A DNA stretch of 64,000 nucleotides from Colletes latitarsis (taxonomy: Eukaryota > Arthropoda > Insecta > Hymenoptera > Colletidae), in the NCBI RefSeq assembly GCF_051014445.1, contig NW_027488367.1, forward strand, positions 29,001,501 to 29,065,500, in the 5' to 3' direction. Positions 13,203-26,230 of this stretch are shown here, one piece after another. Position numbers and translations under genes: made by a program. Every line of letters starts with the position of its first letter. Position 1 is the stretch's first letter. The notes below the pieces were generated by a model. The model did no database searches. It was not told the origin of the DNA and worked only from the letters and a program-made list of their open reading frames with translations.

Positions 13203-14659
13203 AAACAGTCAATTAAACCTGGTTGCGATTAATATTTTAGCGGATAACGCCGGTTATGTCTGGGTTACGTCTGGGATTTTCCCTCATGTGGCTCGTACTT
13301 TCGCCTTTCTCGCATTCTTGTTGGCCCGATCCTGGGATTTTTCTGGTCTGGATCACGTAGTAATGCAGTACCACACCGAAACATTCAATTAAACCTGGTT
13401 GCGATTAATATTTTAGAGGATAACGCTGGTTATGTCTGGGTTAGTTCTGGTATTTGCAATCATCTGGCTCATACTTTCGCATTTTTCGCATACTTGTTGG
13501 CCAGATCATGGGCTTTTTCTGGTTTGGATCACGTAGCAATGCGGTACCACGCCGAAACAGTCAATTAAACCTGGTTGCGATTAATATTTTAGAGGATAAA
13601 GCCGGTTATGTCTCAGTTAGGTCTGGGATTTGCCCTCATCTGGATCGTACTTTCGCATTTTTCGCATACTTGTTGGCCAGATCCTGGGCTTTATCTGGTT
13701 TGGATCACGTAGTAATGCGTTACCACACCGAAACAGTCATTAAAAGCATGTGCCGATTCGTATTTTAGAGGATAACGCTTGTTATGTCAGGCATAGTTCT
13801 GGTATTTGCAATCATCTGGCTCATACTTTCGCATTTTTCGCATACTTGTTAGCCAGATCCTGGCCTCTTTCTGGTTTGGATCCCGTAGTATTGTGGTTCC
13901 ACAACGAAACAGTCAATTTAACCTGCTTGCGATTAATATTTTAGCGGATAACGCCGGTTATGTCTAGGTTAGGTCTGGGATGTTCCCTCATGTGGCTCGT
14001 ACTTTCGCGTTTCTCGCATTCTTGTTGGCCCGATCCTGGGATTTTTCTGGTTTGGATCTCGTAGTAATGTGTTACCACACTGAAACAGTCATTAAAAGCA
14101 TGTTCCGATTCGTATTTTAGAGGATAACGCTGGTTATGTCAGGCATAGTTCTGGTATTTGCAATCATCTGGCTCATACTTTCGCATTTTTCGCATACTTG
14201 TTGGCCAGATCCTGGGTTCTTTCTGGTTTGGATCCCGTAGTAATGTGGTTCCACAACGAAACAGTCAATTAAACCTGGTTGCGATTAATATTTTAGCGGA
14301 TAACGCCGGTTAAGTCTGGGTTAGGTCTGGGATTTTCCCTCATGTGGCTCGTACTTTCGCGTTTCTCGCATTCTTGTTGGCCCGATCCTGGGATTCTTCT
14401 GGTTTGGATCTCGTAGTAATGTGTTACCACAATGAAACAGTAATTAAAAGCACGTTCCGATTCGTATTTTAGAGGATAACGCTGGTTATGTCAGGCATAG
14501 TTCTGGTATTCGCAATCATCTGGCTCATACTTTCGCATTTTTCGCATACTTGTTGGCCAGATCCTGGCCTTTTTCTGGTCTGGATCACGTAGTAATGCAG
14601 TACCACACCGAAACAGTCAATTAAACCTGGTTGCGATTAATATTTTAGTGGATAACGCC

Positions 14660-17541
14660 GGTTATGTCTGGGTTAGGTCTGGTATTTGCCCTCATCTGGC
14701 TCGTACTTTCGCATTCATCTCATACTTGTTGGCCAGATCCTGGCCTTTTTCTGGTTTGGATCACGTAGTAATGCGGTACCACACCGAAACAGTCAATTAA
14801 ACCTGGTTGCGATTAATATTTTAGAGGATAACGCTGGTTATGTCTGGGTTAGTTCTGGTATTTGCAATCATCTGGTTCATACTTTCGCATTTTTCTCATT
14901 CTTGTTGGCAAGAGCCTGGTCTTTCTCTGCTTTGGATCACGTAGTAATGCGGTACCACACGGAAACAGTCAATTAAACCTGGTTGCGATTAATATTTTAG
15001 GGGATAATGCCGGTTATGTCTGGGTTAGGTCTGGTATTTGCCCTCATCTGGCTCGTACTTTCGCATTCATCTCATACTTGTTGGCCAGATCCTGGCCTTT
15101 TTCTGGTTTGGATCACGTGGTAATGCGGTACTACACCGAAACAGTCAATTAAACCTGGTTGCGATTAATATTTTAGAGGATAACGCTGGTTATGTCTGGG
15201 TTAGTTCTGGTATTTGCCCTCATCTGGCTCGTACTTTCGCATTTTCCGCATACTCGTTGGCCAGATCCAGGGCTATTTCTGGCTTGGACCACGTAGTAAT
15301 GTGGTACTACACCGAAACAGTCAATTAAACCCGGTTGCGATTAATATTTTAGAGGATAACGCCGGTTACGTCTGTGTTAGGTATGGTATTTGCCATCATC
15401 TGGCTCGTACTTTCGCATTTTTCGCATAATTGTTGGCCAGATCCTGGCCTCTTTCTGGTTTGGATCATCGTAGCAATGCGGTACCACACCGAAACAGTCA
15501 ATTATACCTGGTTGCGATTAATATTTTAGGGGATAACGCCGGTTACGTCTCGGTTAGGTCTGGGATTTTCCCTCATCTGGCTCGTACTTTCGCATTTTTT
15601 GCATTCTTGTTGGCCCGATCCTGGCCTTTTTCTGGTTTGGATCACGTAGTAATGTGGTACCACACTGAAACAGTCATTAAAAGCATGTCCCGATGCGTAA
15701 TTTAGAGGATAACGCTGGTTATGCCAGGGTTAGTTCTGGTATTTGCAATCATCTGGCCCATACTTTCGCATTTTTCTCATACTTGTTGGCAAGATCCTGG
15801 CCTTTTTCTGGTTTGGATCACGTAGTGATGCGGTACCACACCGAAACAGTCAATTAAACCTGGTTGCGATTAATATTTTAGGGGATAACGCCGGTTACGT
15901 CACGGGTAGGTCTGGGATTTTTCCTCATCTGGCTCGTGCTTTCGCATTTTTCGCAATCTTGTTGGCCAGATCCTGGCCTTTTTCTGGTTTGGATCACGTA
16001 GTATTGTGGTACCACACTGAAGCAGTCATTAAAAGCATGTTCCGATTCGTATTTTAGAGGATAACGCTGGTTATGTCAGGGCTAGTTGTGGTATTTGCAA
16101 TCATCTGGCTCATACTTTCGCATTTTGCTCATAGTTGTTGGCCAGATCCTGGGCTTCTTCTGGTTTGGATCCCGTAGTAATGCGTTTCCACACGGAAACA
16201 TTCAATTAAACCCGGTTGCGATTATTATTTTAGAGGATAACGCCGGTTACGTCTGTATTAGTTCTGGTATTTGCAATCATCTGGCTCATACTTTCGCATT
16301 TTTCTCATTCTTGTTGGCAAGATCCTGGCCTTTCTCTGGTTTGGATCACGTAGTAATGCGGCACCACACCGAAACAGTCAATTAAACCTGGTTGCGATTA
16401 ATATTTTACAGGATAACGCCGGTTACGTCTGTGTTAGGTCTGGTATTTGCCATCATCTGGCTCGTACTTTCGCATTTTTCGCATACTTGTTGGCCAGATC
16501 CTGGCCTCTTTCTGGTTTGGATCATCGTAGCAATGCGGTACCACACCGAAACAGTCAATTATACCTGGTTGCGATTAATATTTTAGGGGATAACGCCGGT
16601 TACGTCTCGACTAGGTCTGGTATTTGCCCTCATCTGGCTCGTACTTTCGAATTCATCTGATACTTGTTGGCCAGATCCTGGCCTTTTTCTGGTTTGGATC
16701 ACGTAGTAATGCGGTACCACACCGAAACAGTCAATTAAACCTGGTTGCGATTAATATTTTAGAGGATAACGCTGGTTATGTCTGGGTTAGTTCTGGTATT
16801 TGCAGTCATCTGGTTCATACTTTCGCATTTTTCGCATACCTGTTGGCCAGATCCTGGGTTTCTTTCTGGTTTGGATACCGTAGTAATGTGGTTCCACACC
16901 GAAACAGTCAATTAAACCTGGTTGTGGTTCATATTTTAGAGGATAACGTCGGTTTTGTCTGGGTTAGGTCTGGTATTTGCCCTCATCTGGCTCGAACTTT
17001 CGCATTTTTCTCATACTTGTTGTCCAGATCCTGGCCTTTTTCTGGTTTGGATCACGTGGTAATGCGGTACCACACCGAAACAGTCAATTAAACCTGGTTG
17101 CGATTAATATTTTAGAGGATAACGCCGGTTATGTCTCGGTTTGGTCTGGGATTTGCCCTCATCTGGCTCGTACTTTCGCATTTTGCGCATACTTGTTGGC
17201 CAGATCCAGGTCTATTTCTGGCTTGGACCACGTAGTAATGTGGTACTACACCGAAACAGTCAATTAAACCTGGTTGCGATTAATATTTAAGAGGATAACG
17301 CTGGTTATGTCTGGGTTAGTTCTGGTATTTGCAATCATCTGGTTCATACTTTCGCATTTTACGCATACCTGTTGGCCAGATCCTGGGTTTCTTTCTGGTT
17401 TGGATCACGTAGTAATGCGCTACCACACCGAAACAGTCAATTAAACCTGGTTGTGGTTAATATTTTAGAGGATAACGTCGGTTTTGTCTGGGTTAGGTCT
17501 GGTATTTGCCCTCATCTGGCTCGAACTTTCGCATTTTTCTC
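14660..17541 (+). repeat. Higher-order repeat block, copy C
   Basis: Third copy of the large block, at offset 6871 from copy B and 12158 from copy A. It carries private changes such as caagagcctggtctttctc near 14910 and cgcataattg near 15426. Downstream it runs directly into the 529-bp trimer series. Its right part also matches about 10850-11950 at offset 5990, so blocks of different origin are joined here. Confidence 0.83.
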
Positions 17542-18560
17542 ATACTTGTTGTCCAGATCCTAGCCTTTTTCTGGTTTGGATCACGTAGTAATGCGGTACC
17601 ACACCTAAACAGTCAATTAAACCTGGTTGCGATTAATATTTTAGAGGATAACGCCGGTTATGTCTTGGTTTGGTCTGGTATTTGCCCTCATCTGGCTCGT
17701 ACTTTCGCATTTTGCGCATACTTGTTGGCCAGATCCAGGTCTATTTCTGGCTTGGACCACGTAGTAATGTGGTACTACACCGAAACAGTCAATTAAACCT
17801 GGTTGCGATTAATATTTAAGAGGATAACGCTGGTTATGTCTGGGTTAGTTCTGATATTTGCAATCATCTGGTTCATACTTTCGCATTTTACGCATACCTG
17901 TTGGCCAGATCCTGGGTTTCTTTCTGGTTTGGATCACGTAGTAATGCGCTACCACACCGAAACAGTCAATTAAACCTGGTTGCGATTAATATTTTAGAGG
18001 ATAACGCCGGTTTTGTCTGGGTTAGGTCTGGTATTTGCCCTCATCTGGCTCGAACTTTCGCATTTTTCTCATACTTGTTGTCCAGATCCTGGCCTTTTTC
18101 TGGTTTGGATCACGTAGTAATGCGGTACCACACCGAAACAGTCAATTAAACCTGGTTGCGATTAATATTTTAGAGGATAACGCCGGTTATGTCTCGGTTT
18201 GGTCTGGGATTTGCCCTCATCTGGCTCGTACTTTCGCATTTTGCGCATACTTGTTGGCCAGATCCAGGTCTATTTCTGGCTTGGACCACGTAGTAATGTG
18301 GTACTACACCGAAACAGTCAATTAAACCTGGTTGCGATTAATATTTAAGAGGATAACGCTGGTTATGTCTGGGTTAGTTCTGATATTTGCAATCATCTGG
18401 TTCATACTTTCGCATTTTACGCATACCTGTTGGCCAGATCCTGGGTTTCTTTCTGGTTTGGATCACGTAGTAATGCGCTACCACACCGAAACAGTCAATT
18501 AAACCTGGTTGCGATTAATATTTTAGAGGATAACGCCGGTTATGTCTCGGTTTGGTCTGG
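16977..18560 (+). repeat. 529-bp trimeric repeats, second cluster
   Basis: The same three-monomer unit occurs at least three times in a row here, with first monomers at about 16977, 17506 and 18035, each 529 bp apart. The private changes tagcc and cacacctaaacag of the first cluster reappear in the middle trimer (near 17561 and 17602). The two clusters therefore share a recent ancestor through the block at offset 5990. Confidence 0.8.
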
Positions 18561-20567
18561 TATTTGCCCTCATCTGGCTCGTACTTTCGCATTTTTCGCA
18601 TACTTGTTAGGCAGATCCTGGCCTCTTTCTGGTTTGGATCATCGTAGCAATGCGGTACCACACCGAAACAGTCAATTATACCTGGTTGCGATTAATATTT
18701 TAGCGGATAACGCCGGTTACGTCTCGGTTAGGTCTGGGATTTTCCCTCATCTGGCACGTACTTTCGTATTTCTTGCATTCTTGTTGGCCCGATCCTGGGC
18801 TTTTTCTGGTTTGGATCACGTAGTAATGTGGTACCACACTGAAACAGTCATTGAAGGCATGTTCCGATTCGTATTTTAGAGGATAACGCTGGTTATGTCA
18901 GGGTTAGTTGTGGTATTTGCAATCATCTGGCTCATACTTTCGAATTCATCTGATACTTGTTGGCCAGATCCTGGCCTTTTTCTGGTTTGGATCACGTAGT
19001 AATGCGGTACCACACCGAAACAGTCAATTAAACCTGGTTGCGATTAATATTTTAGAGGATAACGCTGGTTATGTCTGGGTTAGTTCTGGTATTTGCAATC
19101 ATCTGGTTCATACTTTCGCATTTTACGCATACTTGTTGTCCAGATCCTGGCCTTTTTCTGGTTTGGATCACGTAGTAATGCGGTACCACACCGAAACAGT
19201 CAATTAAACCTGGTTGCGATTAATATTTTAGAGGATAACGCCGGTTATGTCTCGGTTTGGTCTGGGATTTGCCCTCATCTGGCTCGTACTTTCGCATTTT
19301 GCGCATACTTGTTGGCCAGATCCAGGTCTATTTCTGGCTTGGACCACGTAGTAATGTGGTACTACACCGAAACAGTCAATTAAACCTGGTTGCGATTAAT
19401 ATTTAAGAGGATAACGCTGGTTATGTCTGGGTTAGTTCTGGTATTTGCAATCATCTGGTACATACTTTCGCATTTTTCGCATACCTGTTAGGCAGATCCT
19501 GGCCTCTTTCTGGTTTGGATCATCGTAGCAATGCGGTACCACACCGAAACAGTCAATTATACCTGGTTGCGATTAATATTTTAGCGGATAACGCCGGTTA
19601 CGTCTCGGTTAGGTCTGGGATTTGCCCTCATCTGGATCGTACTTTCGCATTTTTCGCATACTTGTTAGCCAGATCCTGGCCTCTTTCTGGTTTGGATCAT
19701 CGTAGCAATGCGGTACCACACCGAAACAGTCAATTATACCTGGTTGCGATTAATATTTTAGGGGATAACGCCGGTTTTGTCTGGGTTATGTCTGGTATTT
19801 GGCCTCATCTGGCTCGAACTTTCGCATTTTCCTCATACTTGTTGGCCAGATCCTGGCCTTTTTCTGGTTTGGATCACGTGGTAATGCGGTACCACAACGA
19901 AACAGTAAATTAAACCTGGTTGCGATTAATATTTTAGAGGATAACGCCGGTTATGTCTCGGATAGGTCTGGTATTTGCCCTCGTCTGGATCGTACTTTCG
20001 CATTTTTCGTATACTTGTTGGCCAGATCCTGGGTTTTTTCTGGTTTGGATCCCGCAGTAATGTGGTTCCACAACGAAACAGTCAATTAAACCTGGTTGCG
20101 ATTAATATTTTGGAGGATAACGCCGGTTATGTCTCGGATAGGTCTGGTATTTGCCCTCATCTGGCTCGAACTTTCGCATTTTTCTCATACTTGTTGGCCA
20201 GATCCTGGCCTTTCTCTGGTTTGGATCACGTAGTAATGCGGTACCACACCGAAACAGTCAATTAAACGTGGTTGCGATTAATATTTTAGAGGATAACGCT
20301 GGTTATGTCTGGGTTAGTTCTGGTATTTGCAATCATCTGGTTCATACTTTCGCATTTTTCGCATACCTGTTGGCCAGATCCTGGGTTTTCTCTGGTTTGG
20401 ATCCCGTAGTAATGTGGTTCCACAACGAAACAGTCAATTAAACCTAGTTGAGATTAATATTTTAGCGGATAACGCCGGTTATGTCTGGGTTAGGTCTGGT
20501 ATTTGCCCTCATCTGGCTCATACCTTCGCAATTTTCGCATACTTGTTGGCCATATCCTGTGTTTTTT

Positions 20568-21767
20568 TCTGGTTTGGATCCCGTAGTAATGTGGTACCAC
20601 ACTGAAACAGTCAATTAAACCTGGTTGCGATTAATATTTTAGAGGACAACGCCGTTTATGTCTCGGGTAGGGCTGGGATTTGCCCACATCTGGCTCGTAC
20701 TTTCGCATTTTTCGCATTCTTGTTGGCCTGATCCTGGACTCTTTCTGTTTTGGATCACGTAGTAATGCGGTACCACATCGAAACAGTCAATTAAACCTGG
20801 TTGCGATTAATATTTTAGAGGATAACGCTGGTTATGTCTCGGTTTGGTCTGGGATTTGCCCCCATCTGGCTCGTACTTTCGCATTTTCCGCATTCTTGTA
20901 GGCCAGATCCTGGGGTTTTTCTGATATGGATTCCGTAGTAATGTGGTACCACACTGAAACAGTCAATAAAAGCTGATTCCGATTAGTATTTTAGAGGATA
21001 ACGCTGGTTATGTCTGTGTTAGTTCTGGTATTTGCAATCATCTGGCTCATACTTTCGCGTTTTTCGCACACTTGTTGGCCAGACCCTGGCACTTTTCTGG
21101 TTTGGATCAGGTTGTAATGTGGTACCACACTGAAACAGTCAATAGAAGCTGGTTCCGATAAGTATTTTAGAGGATAACGCTGGATATGACTGGGTTAGTT
21201 CTGGTACTTGCAATCATCTGGCTCATACTTTCGCGTTTTTCTCATAGTTGTTGGCCAGATCCTGGGTTTTTTCTGGTTTGGATCCCGTAGTAATGTGGTA
21301 CCACACTGAAACAGTCAATTAAACCTGGTTGCGATTAATATTTTAGAGGACAACGCCGTTTATGTCTCGGGTAGGGCTGGGATTTGCCCACATCTGGCTC
21401 GTACTTTCGCATTTTTCGCATTCTTGTTGGCCTGATCCTGGACTCTTTCTGTTTTGGATCACGTAGTAATGCGGTACCACATCGAAACAGTCAATTAAAC
21501 CTGGTTGCGATTAATATTTTAGAGGATAACGCTGGTTATGTCTCGGTTTGGTCTGGGATTTGCCCCCATCTGGCTCGTACTTTCGCATTTTCCGCATTCT
21601 TGTAGGCCAGATCCTGGGGTTTTTCTGATATGGATTCCGTAGTAATGTGGAACCACACTGAAACAGTCAATAAAAGCTGATTCCGATTAGTATTTTAGAG
21701 GATAACGCTGGTTATGTCTGTGTTAGTTCTGGTATTTGCAATCATCTGGCTCATACTTTCGCGTTTT
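20568..21767 (+). repeat. 704-bp (four-monomer) local duplication
   Basis: About 496 bp from 20568-21063 recurs at 21272-21767, an offset of 704 bp or exactly four monomers. Shared rare forms are gaggacaacgccgttt, ctcgggtagggctggg, ctttctgttttggatc and ttcttgtaggccag. The one difference I see in the aligned part is gtggtaccac near 20946 against gtggaaccac near 21650, which makes this a recent event. Confidence 0.85.
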
Positions 21768-22964
21768 TCTCATAGTTGTTGGCCAGATCCTGGGTTTTTT
21801 CTGGTTTGGATCCCATAGTAATGTGGTTCCACACCGAAACAGTCAATTGAACCTGGTTGCGATTAATATTTTAGAGGATAACGCTGGTTATGTCAGGGAT
21901 AGTTCTGGTATTTGCAATCATCTGGCTCATACTTTCGCGTTTTTCTCATAGTTGTTGACCAGATCTTGGGTTTTTTGTGGATTGGATCCCGTCGTATTGT
22001 GGTTCCACACCGAAACAGTCAATTGAACCTGGTTGCGATTAATATTTTAGGGGATAACGACGGTTTTGTCTGGGTTAGGTCTGGTATTTGCCCTCATCTG
22101 GCTCGTACTTTCGCATGTTTCGCATACATTTTGGCCAGATCCTGGCCTTTTTCTGGTTTGGATCACGTAGTAATGCGTTACCACACCGAAACAGTCAAAT
22201 AAACCTGGTTGCGATTAATATTTTAGAGGATAACGCCGCTTATGTCTCGGTTAGGTCTGGGATTTGCCCTCATCTGGCTCGTACTTTCGCATTTTTCGCA
22301 TACTTGTTGGCCTGATCCTGGGCTCTTTCTGATTTGGATCACGTAGTAATGTAGTACCACACTGAAACAGTTAATTAAACCTGGTTGCAATTAATATTTT
22401 AGAGGATAACGCCGGTTATGTCTGGGTTAGGTCTGGTATTTGCCCTCATCTGGCTCATACCTTCGCAATTTTCGCATACTTGTTGGCCATATCCTGGGTT
22501 TTTTTCTGGTTTGGATCCCGTAGTAATGCGGCACCACACCGAAACAGTCAATTATACCTGGTTGCGATTAATATTTTAGGGGATAACGCCGATTTTGTCT
22601 GGGTTAGGTCTGGTATTTGCCCTCATCTGGCTCGAACTTTCGCATTTTTCGCATACTTGTTGGCCTGATCCTGGGCTTTTTCTGATTTGGATCATCGTAG
22701 CAATACGGTACCACACCGAAACAGTCAATTATACCTGGTTGCGATTAATATTTTAGAGGATAACGCCGGTTTTGTCTGGGTTAGGTGTGGTATTTGCCCT
22801 CATCTGGCTCGAACTTTCGCATTTCTCTCATACTTGTTGGCCAGATCCTGGCCTTTTTCTGGTTTGGATCACGTGGTAATGCGGTACCACACCGAAACAG
22901 TCAATTAAACCTGGTTGCGATTAATATTTTAGAGGATAACGCCGCTTATGTCTCGGTTAGGTCT

Positions 22965-25900
22965 GGGATTTGCCCTCATCTGGATCGTACTTTCGCATTT
23001 TTCGTATACTTGTTGGCCAGATCCTGGGTTTTTTCTGGATTGGATCCCGCAGTAATGTGGTTCCACAACGAAACAGTCAATTAAACCTGGTTGCGATTAA
23101 TATTTTAGAGGATAACGCCGGTTATGTCTCGGTTAGGTCTGGGATTTGCCCTCATCTGGATCGTACTTTCGCATTTTTCGCATACTTGTTAGCCAGATCC
23201 TGGCCTCTTTCTGGTTTTGATCATCGTAGCAATGCGGTACCACACCGAAACAGTCAATTATACCTGGTTGCGATTAATATTTTAGGGGATAACGACGGTT
23301 TTGTCTGGGTTAGGTCTGGTATTTGCCCTCATCTGGCTCGAACTTTCGCATTTTTCTGATACTTGTTGGCCAGATCCTGGGCTTTATCTGGTTTGGATCA
23401 CGTAGTAATGCGTTACCACACTGAAACAGTTAATTAAACCTGGTTGCAATTAATATTTTAGAGGATAACGCCGGTTATGTCTGGGTTAGGTCTGGTATTT
23501 GCCCTCATCTGGCTCATACCTTCGCAATTTTCGCATACTTGTTGGCCATATCCTGGGTTTTTTCTGGATTGGATCCCGCAGTAATGTGGTTCCACAACGA
23601 AACAGTCAATTATACCTGGTTGCGATTAATATTTTAGGGGATAACGCCGGTTATGTCTCGGTTAGGTCTGGGATTTGCCCTCATCTGGCTCGTACTTTCG
23701 CATTTTTCGCATACTTGTTGGCCTGATACTGGGCTTTTTCTGATTTGGATCACGTAGTAATGTAGTACCACACTGAAACAGTTAATTAAACCTGGTTGCA
23801 ATTAATATTTTAGAGGATAACGCCGGTTATGTCTCGGTTAGGTCTGGGATTTGCCCTCATCTGGATCGTTCTTTCGCATTTTTCGCATACTTGTTGGCCA
23901 GGTCCTGGGATTTTTCTGGTCTGGATCACGTAGTAATGCAGTACCACACCGAAACAGTCAATTAAACCTGGTTGCGATTAATATTTTAGAGGATAACGCT
24001 GGTTATGTCTGGGTTAGTTCTGGTATTTGCCCTCATCTGGCTCATACCTTCGCAATTTTCGCATACTTGTTGGCCATATCCTGGGTTTTTTTCTGGTTTG
24101 GATCCCGTAGTAATGCGGTACCACACCCAAACAGTCAATTATACCTGGTTGCGATTAATATTTTAGGGGATAACGCCGATTTTGTGTGGGTTAGGTCTGG
24201 TATTTGCCCTCATCTGGCTCAAACTTTCGCATTTTTCTCATACTTGTTGGCCAGATCCTGGGCTTTATCTCGTTTGGATCACATAGTAATGCGTTACCAC
24301 ACCGAAACAGTCAAATAAACCTGGTTGCGATTAATATTTTAGAGGATCACGCCGGTTATGTCCCGGTTAGGTCTGGGATTTGCCCTCATCTGGATCGTAC
24401 TTTCGCATTTTTCGTATACTTGTTGGCCAGATCCTGGGTTTTTTCTGGATTGGATCCCGCAGTAATGTGGTTCCACAACGAAACAGTCAATTAAACCTGG
24501 TTGCGATTAATATTTTAGAGGATAACGCCGGTTATGTCTCGGTTAGGTCTGGGATTTGCCCTCATCTGGATCGTACTTTCGCATTTTTCGCATACTTGTT
24601 AGCCAGATCCTGGCCTCTTTCTGGTTTGGATCATCGTAGCAATGCGGTACCACACCGAAACAGTCAATTATACCTGGTTGCGATTAATATTTTAGGGGAT
24701 AACGACGGTTTTGTCTGGGTTAGGTCTGGTATTTGCCCTCATCTGGCTCGAACTTTCGCATTTTTCTGATACTTGTTGGCCAGATCCTGGGCTTTATCTG
24801 GTTTGGATCACGTAGTAATGCGTTACCACACTGAAACAGTTAATTAAACCTGGTTGCAATTAATATTTTAGAGGATAACGCCGGTTATGTCTGGGTTAGG
24901 TCTGGTATTTGCCCTCATCTGGCTCATACCTTCGCAATTTTCGCATACTTGTTGGCCATATCCTGGGTTTTTTCTGGATTGGATCCCGCAGTAATGTGGT
25001 TCCACAACGAAACAGTCAATTATACCTGGTTGCGATTAATATTTTAGGGGATAACGCCGGTTATGTCTCGGTTAGGTCTGGGATTTGCCCTCATCTGGCT
25101 CGTACTTTCGCATTTTTCGCATACTTGTTGGCCTGATACTGGGCTTTTTCTGATTTGGATCACGTAGTAATGTAGTACCACACTGAAACAGTTAATTAAA
25201 CCTGGTTGCAATTAATATTTTAGAGGATAACGCCGGTTATGTCTCGGTTAGGTCTGGGATTTGCCCTCATCTGGATCGTTCTTTCGCATTTTTCGCATAC
25301 TTGTTGGCCAGGTCCTGGGATTTTTCTGGTCTGGATCACGTAGTAATGCAGTACCACACCGAAACAGTCAATTAAACCTGGTTGCGATTAATATTTTAGA
25401 GGATAACGCTGGTTATGTCTGGGTTAGTTCTGGTATTTGCCCTCATCTGGCTCATACCTTCGCAATTTTCGCATACTTGTTGGCCATATCCTGGGTTTTT
25501 TTCTGGTTTGGATCCCGTAGTAATGCGGTACCACACCCAAACAGTCAATTATACCTGGTTGCGATTAATATTTTAGGGGATAACGCCGATTTTGTGTGGG
25601 TTAGGTCTGGTATTTGCCCTCATCTGGCTCAAACTTTCGCATTTTTCTCATACTTGTTGGCCAGATCCTGGGCTTTATCTCGTTTGGATCACATAGTAAT
25701 GCGTTACCACACCGAAACAGTCAAATAAACCTGGTTGCGATTAATATTTTAGAGGATCACGCCGGTTATGTCCCGGTTAGGTCTGGGATTTGCCCTCATC
25801 TGGATCGTACTTTCGCATTTTTCGTATACTTGTTGGCCAGATCCTGGGTTTTTTCTGGATTGGATCCCGCAGTAATGTGGTTCCACAACGAAACAGTCAA

Positions 25901-26230
25901 TTAAACCTGGTTGCAATTAATATTTTAGAGGATAAAGCCGGTTATGTCTCGGTTAGGTCTGGGATTTGCCCTCATCTGGATCGTTCTTTGCATTTTTCGC
26001 ATACTTGTTAGCCAGATCCTGGCCTCTTTCTGGTTTGGATCATCGTAGCAATGCGGTACCACACCGAAACAGTCAATTATACCTGGTTGCGATTAATATT
26101 TTAGGGGATAACGACGGTTTTGTCTGGGTTAGGTCTGGTATTTGCCCTCATCTGGCTCGAACTTTCGCATTTTTCTGATACTTGTTGGCCAGATCCTGGG
26201 CTTTATCTGGTTTGGATCACGTAGTAATGC
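22965..26230 (+). repeat. 1,410-bp eight-monomer higher-order repeat
   Basis: The unit starting near 22970 recurs at 24380 and again, partially, at 25790, each 1410 bp apart (eight monomers of 176 bp plus two extra bases). One extra base comes from a ggatcatcg monomer and one from a gggtttttttctgg monomer. Copies 1 and 2 are nearly identical; I saw ggttttgatcatcg near 23214 against ggtttggatcatcg near 24624. Copies 2 and 3 share gaggatcacgcc and gtcccgg. Copy 3 stops matching at about 26230 and has a 1-bp deletion (ctttgcat) near 25988. Confidence 0.88.

Larger units (their letters stand above)
11958..13880 (+). repeat. Distant duplicated block, left copy
   Basis: This block matches 27994-30092. 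The offset is 16036 up to about 12355 and 16212 from about 12490 on. Rare shared markers include gaaacagacaattatacc at the left edge, the one-base-longer gataacggatggttatg near 12187, gtctggatcacgtagcaatgc near 12470, ctttgcattttt near 12770 and catgtgccgattcg near 13747. Between 12355 and 12490 the two copies differ by one monomer and by variant type. Confidence 0.85.
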
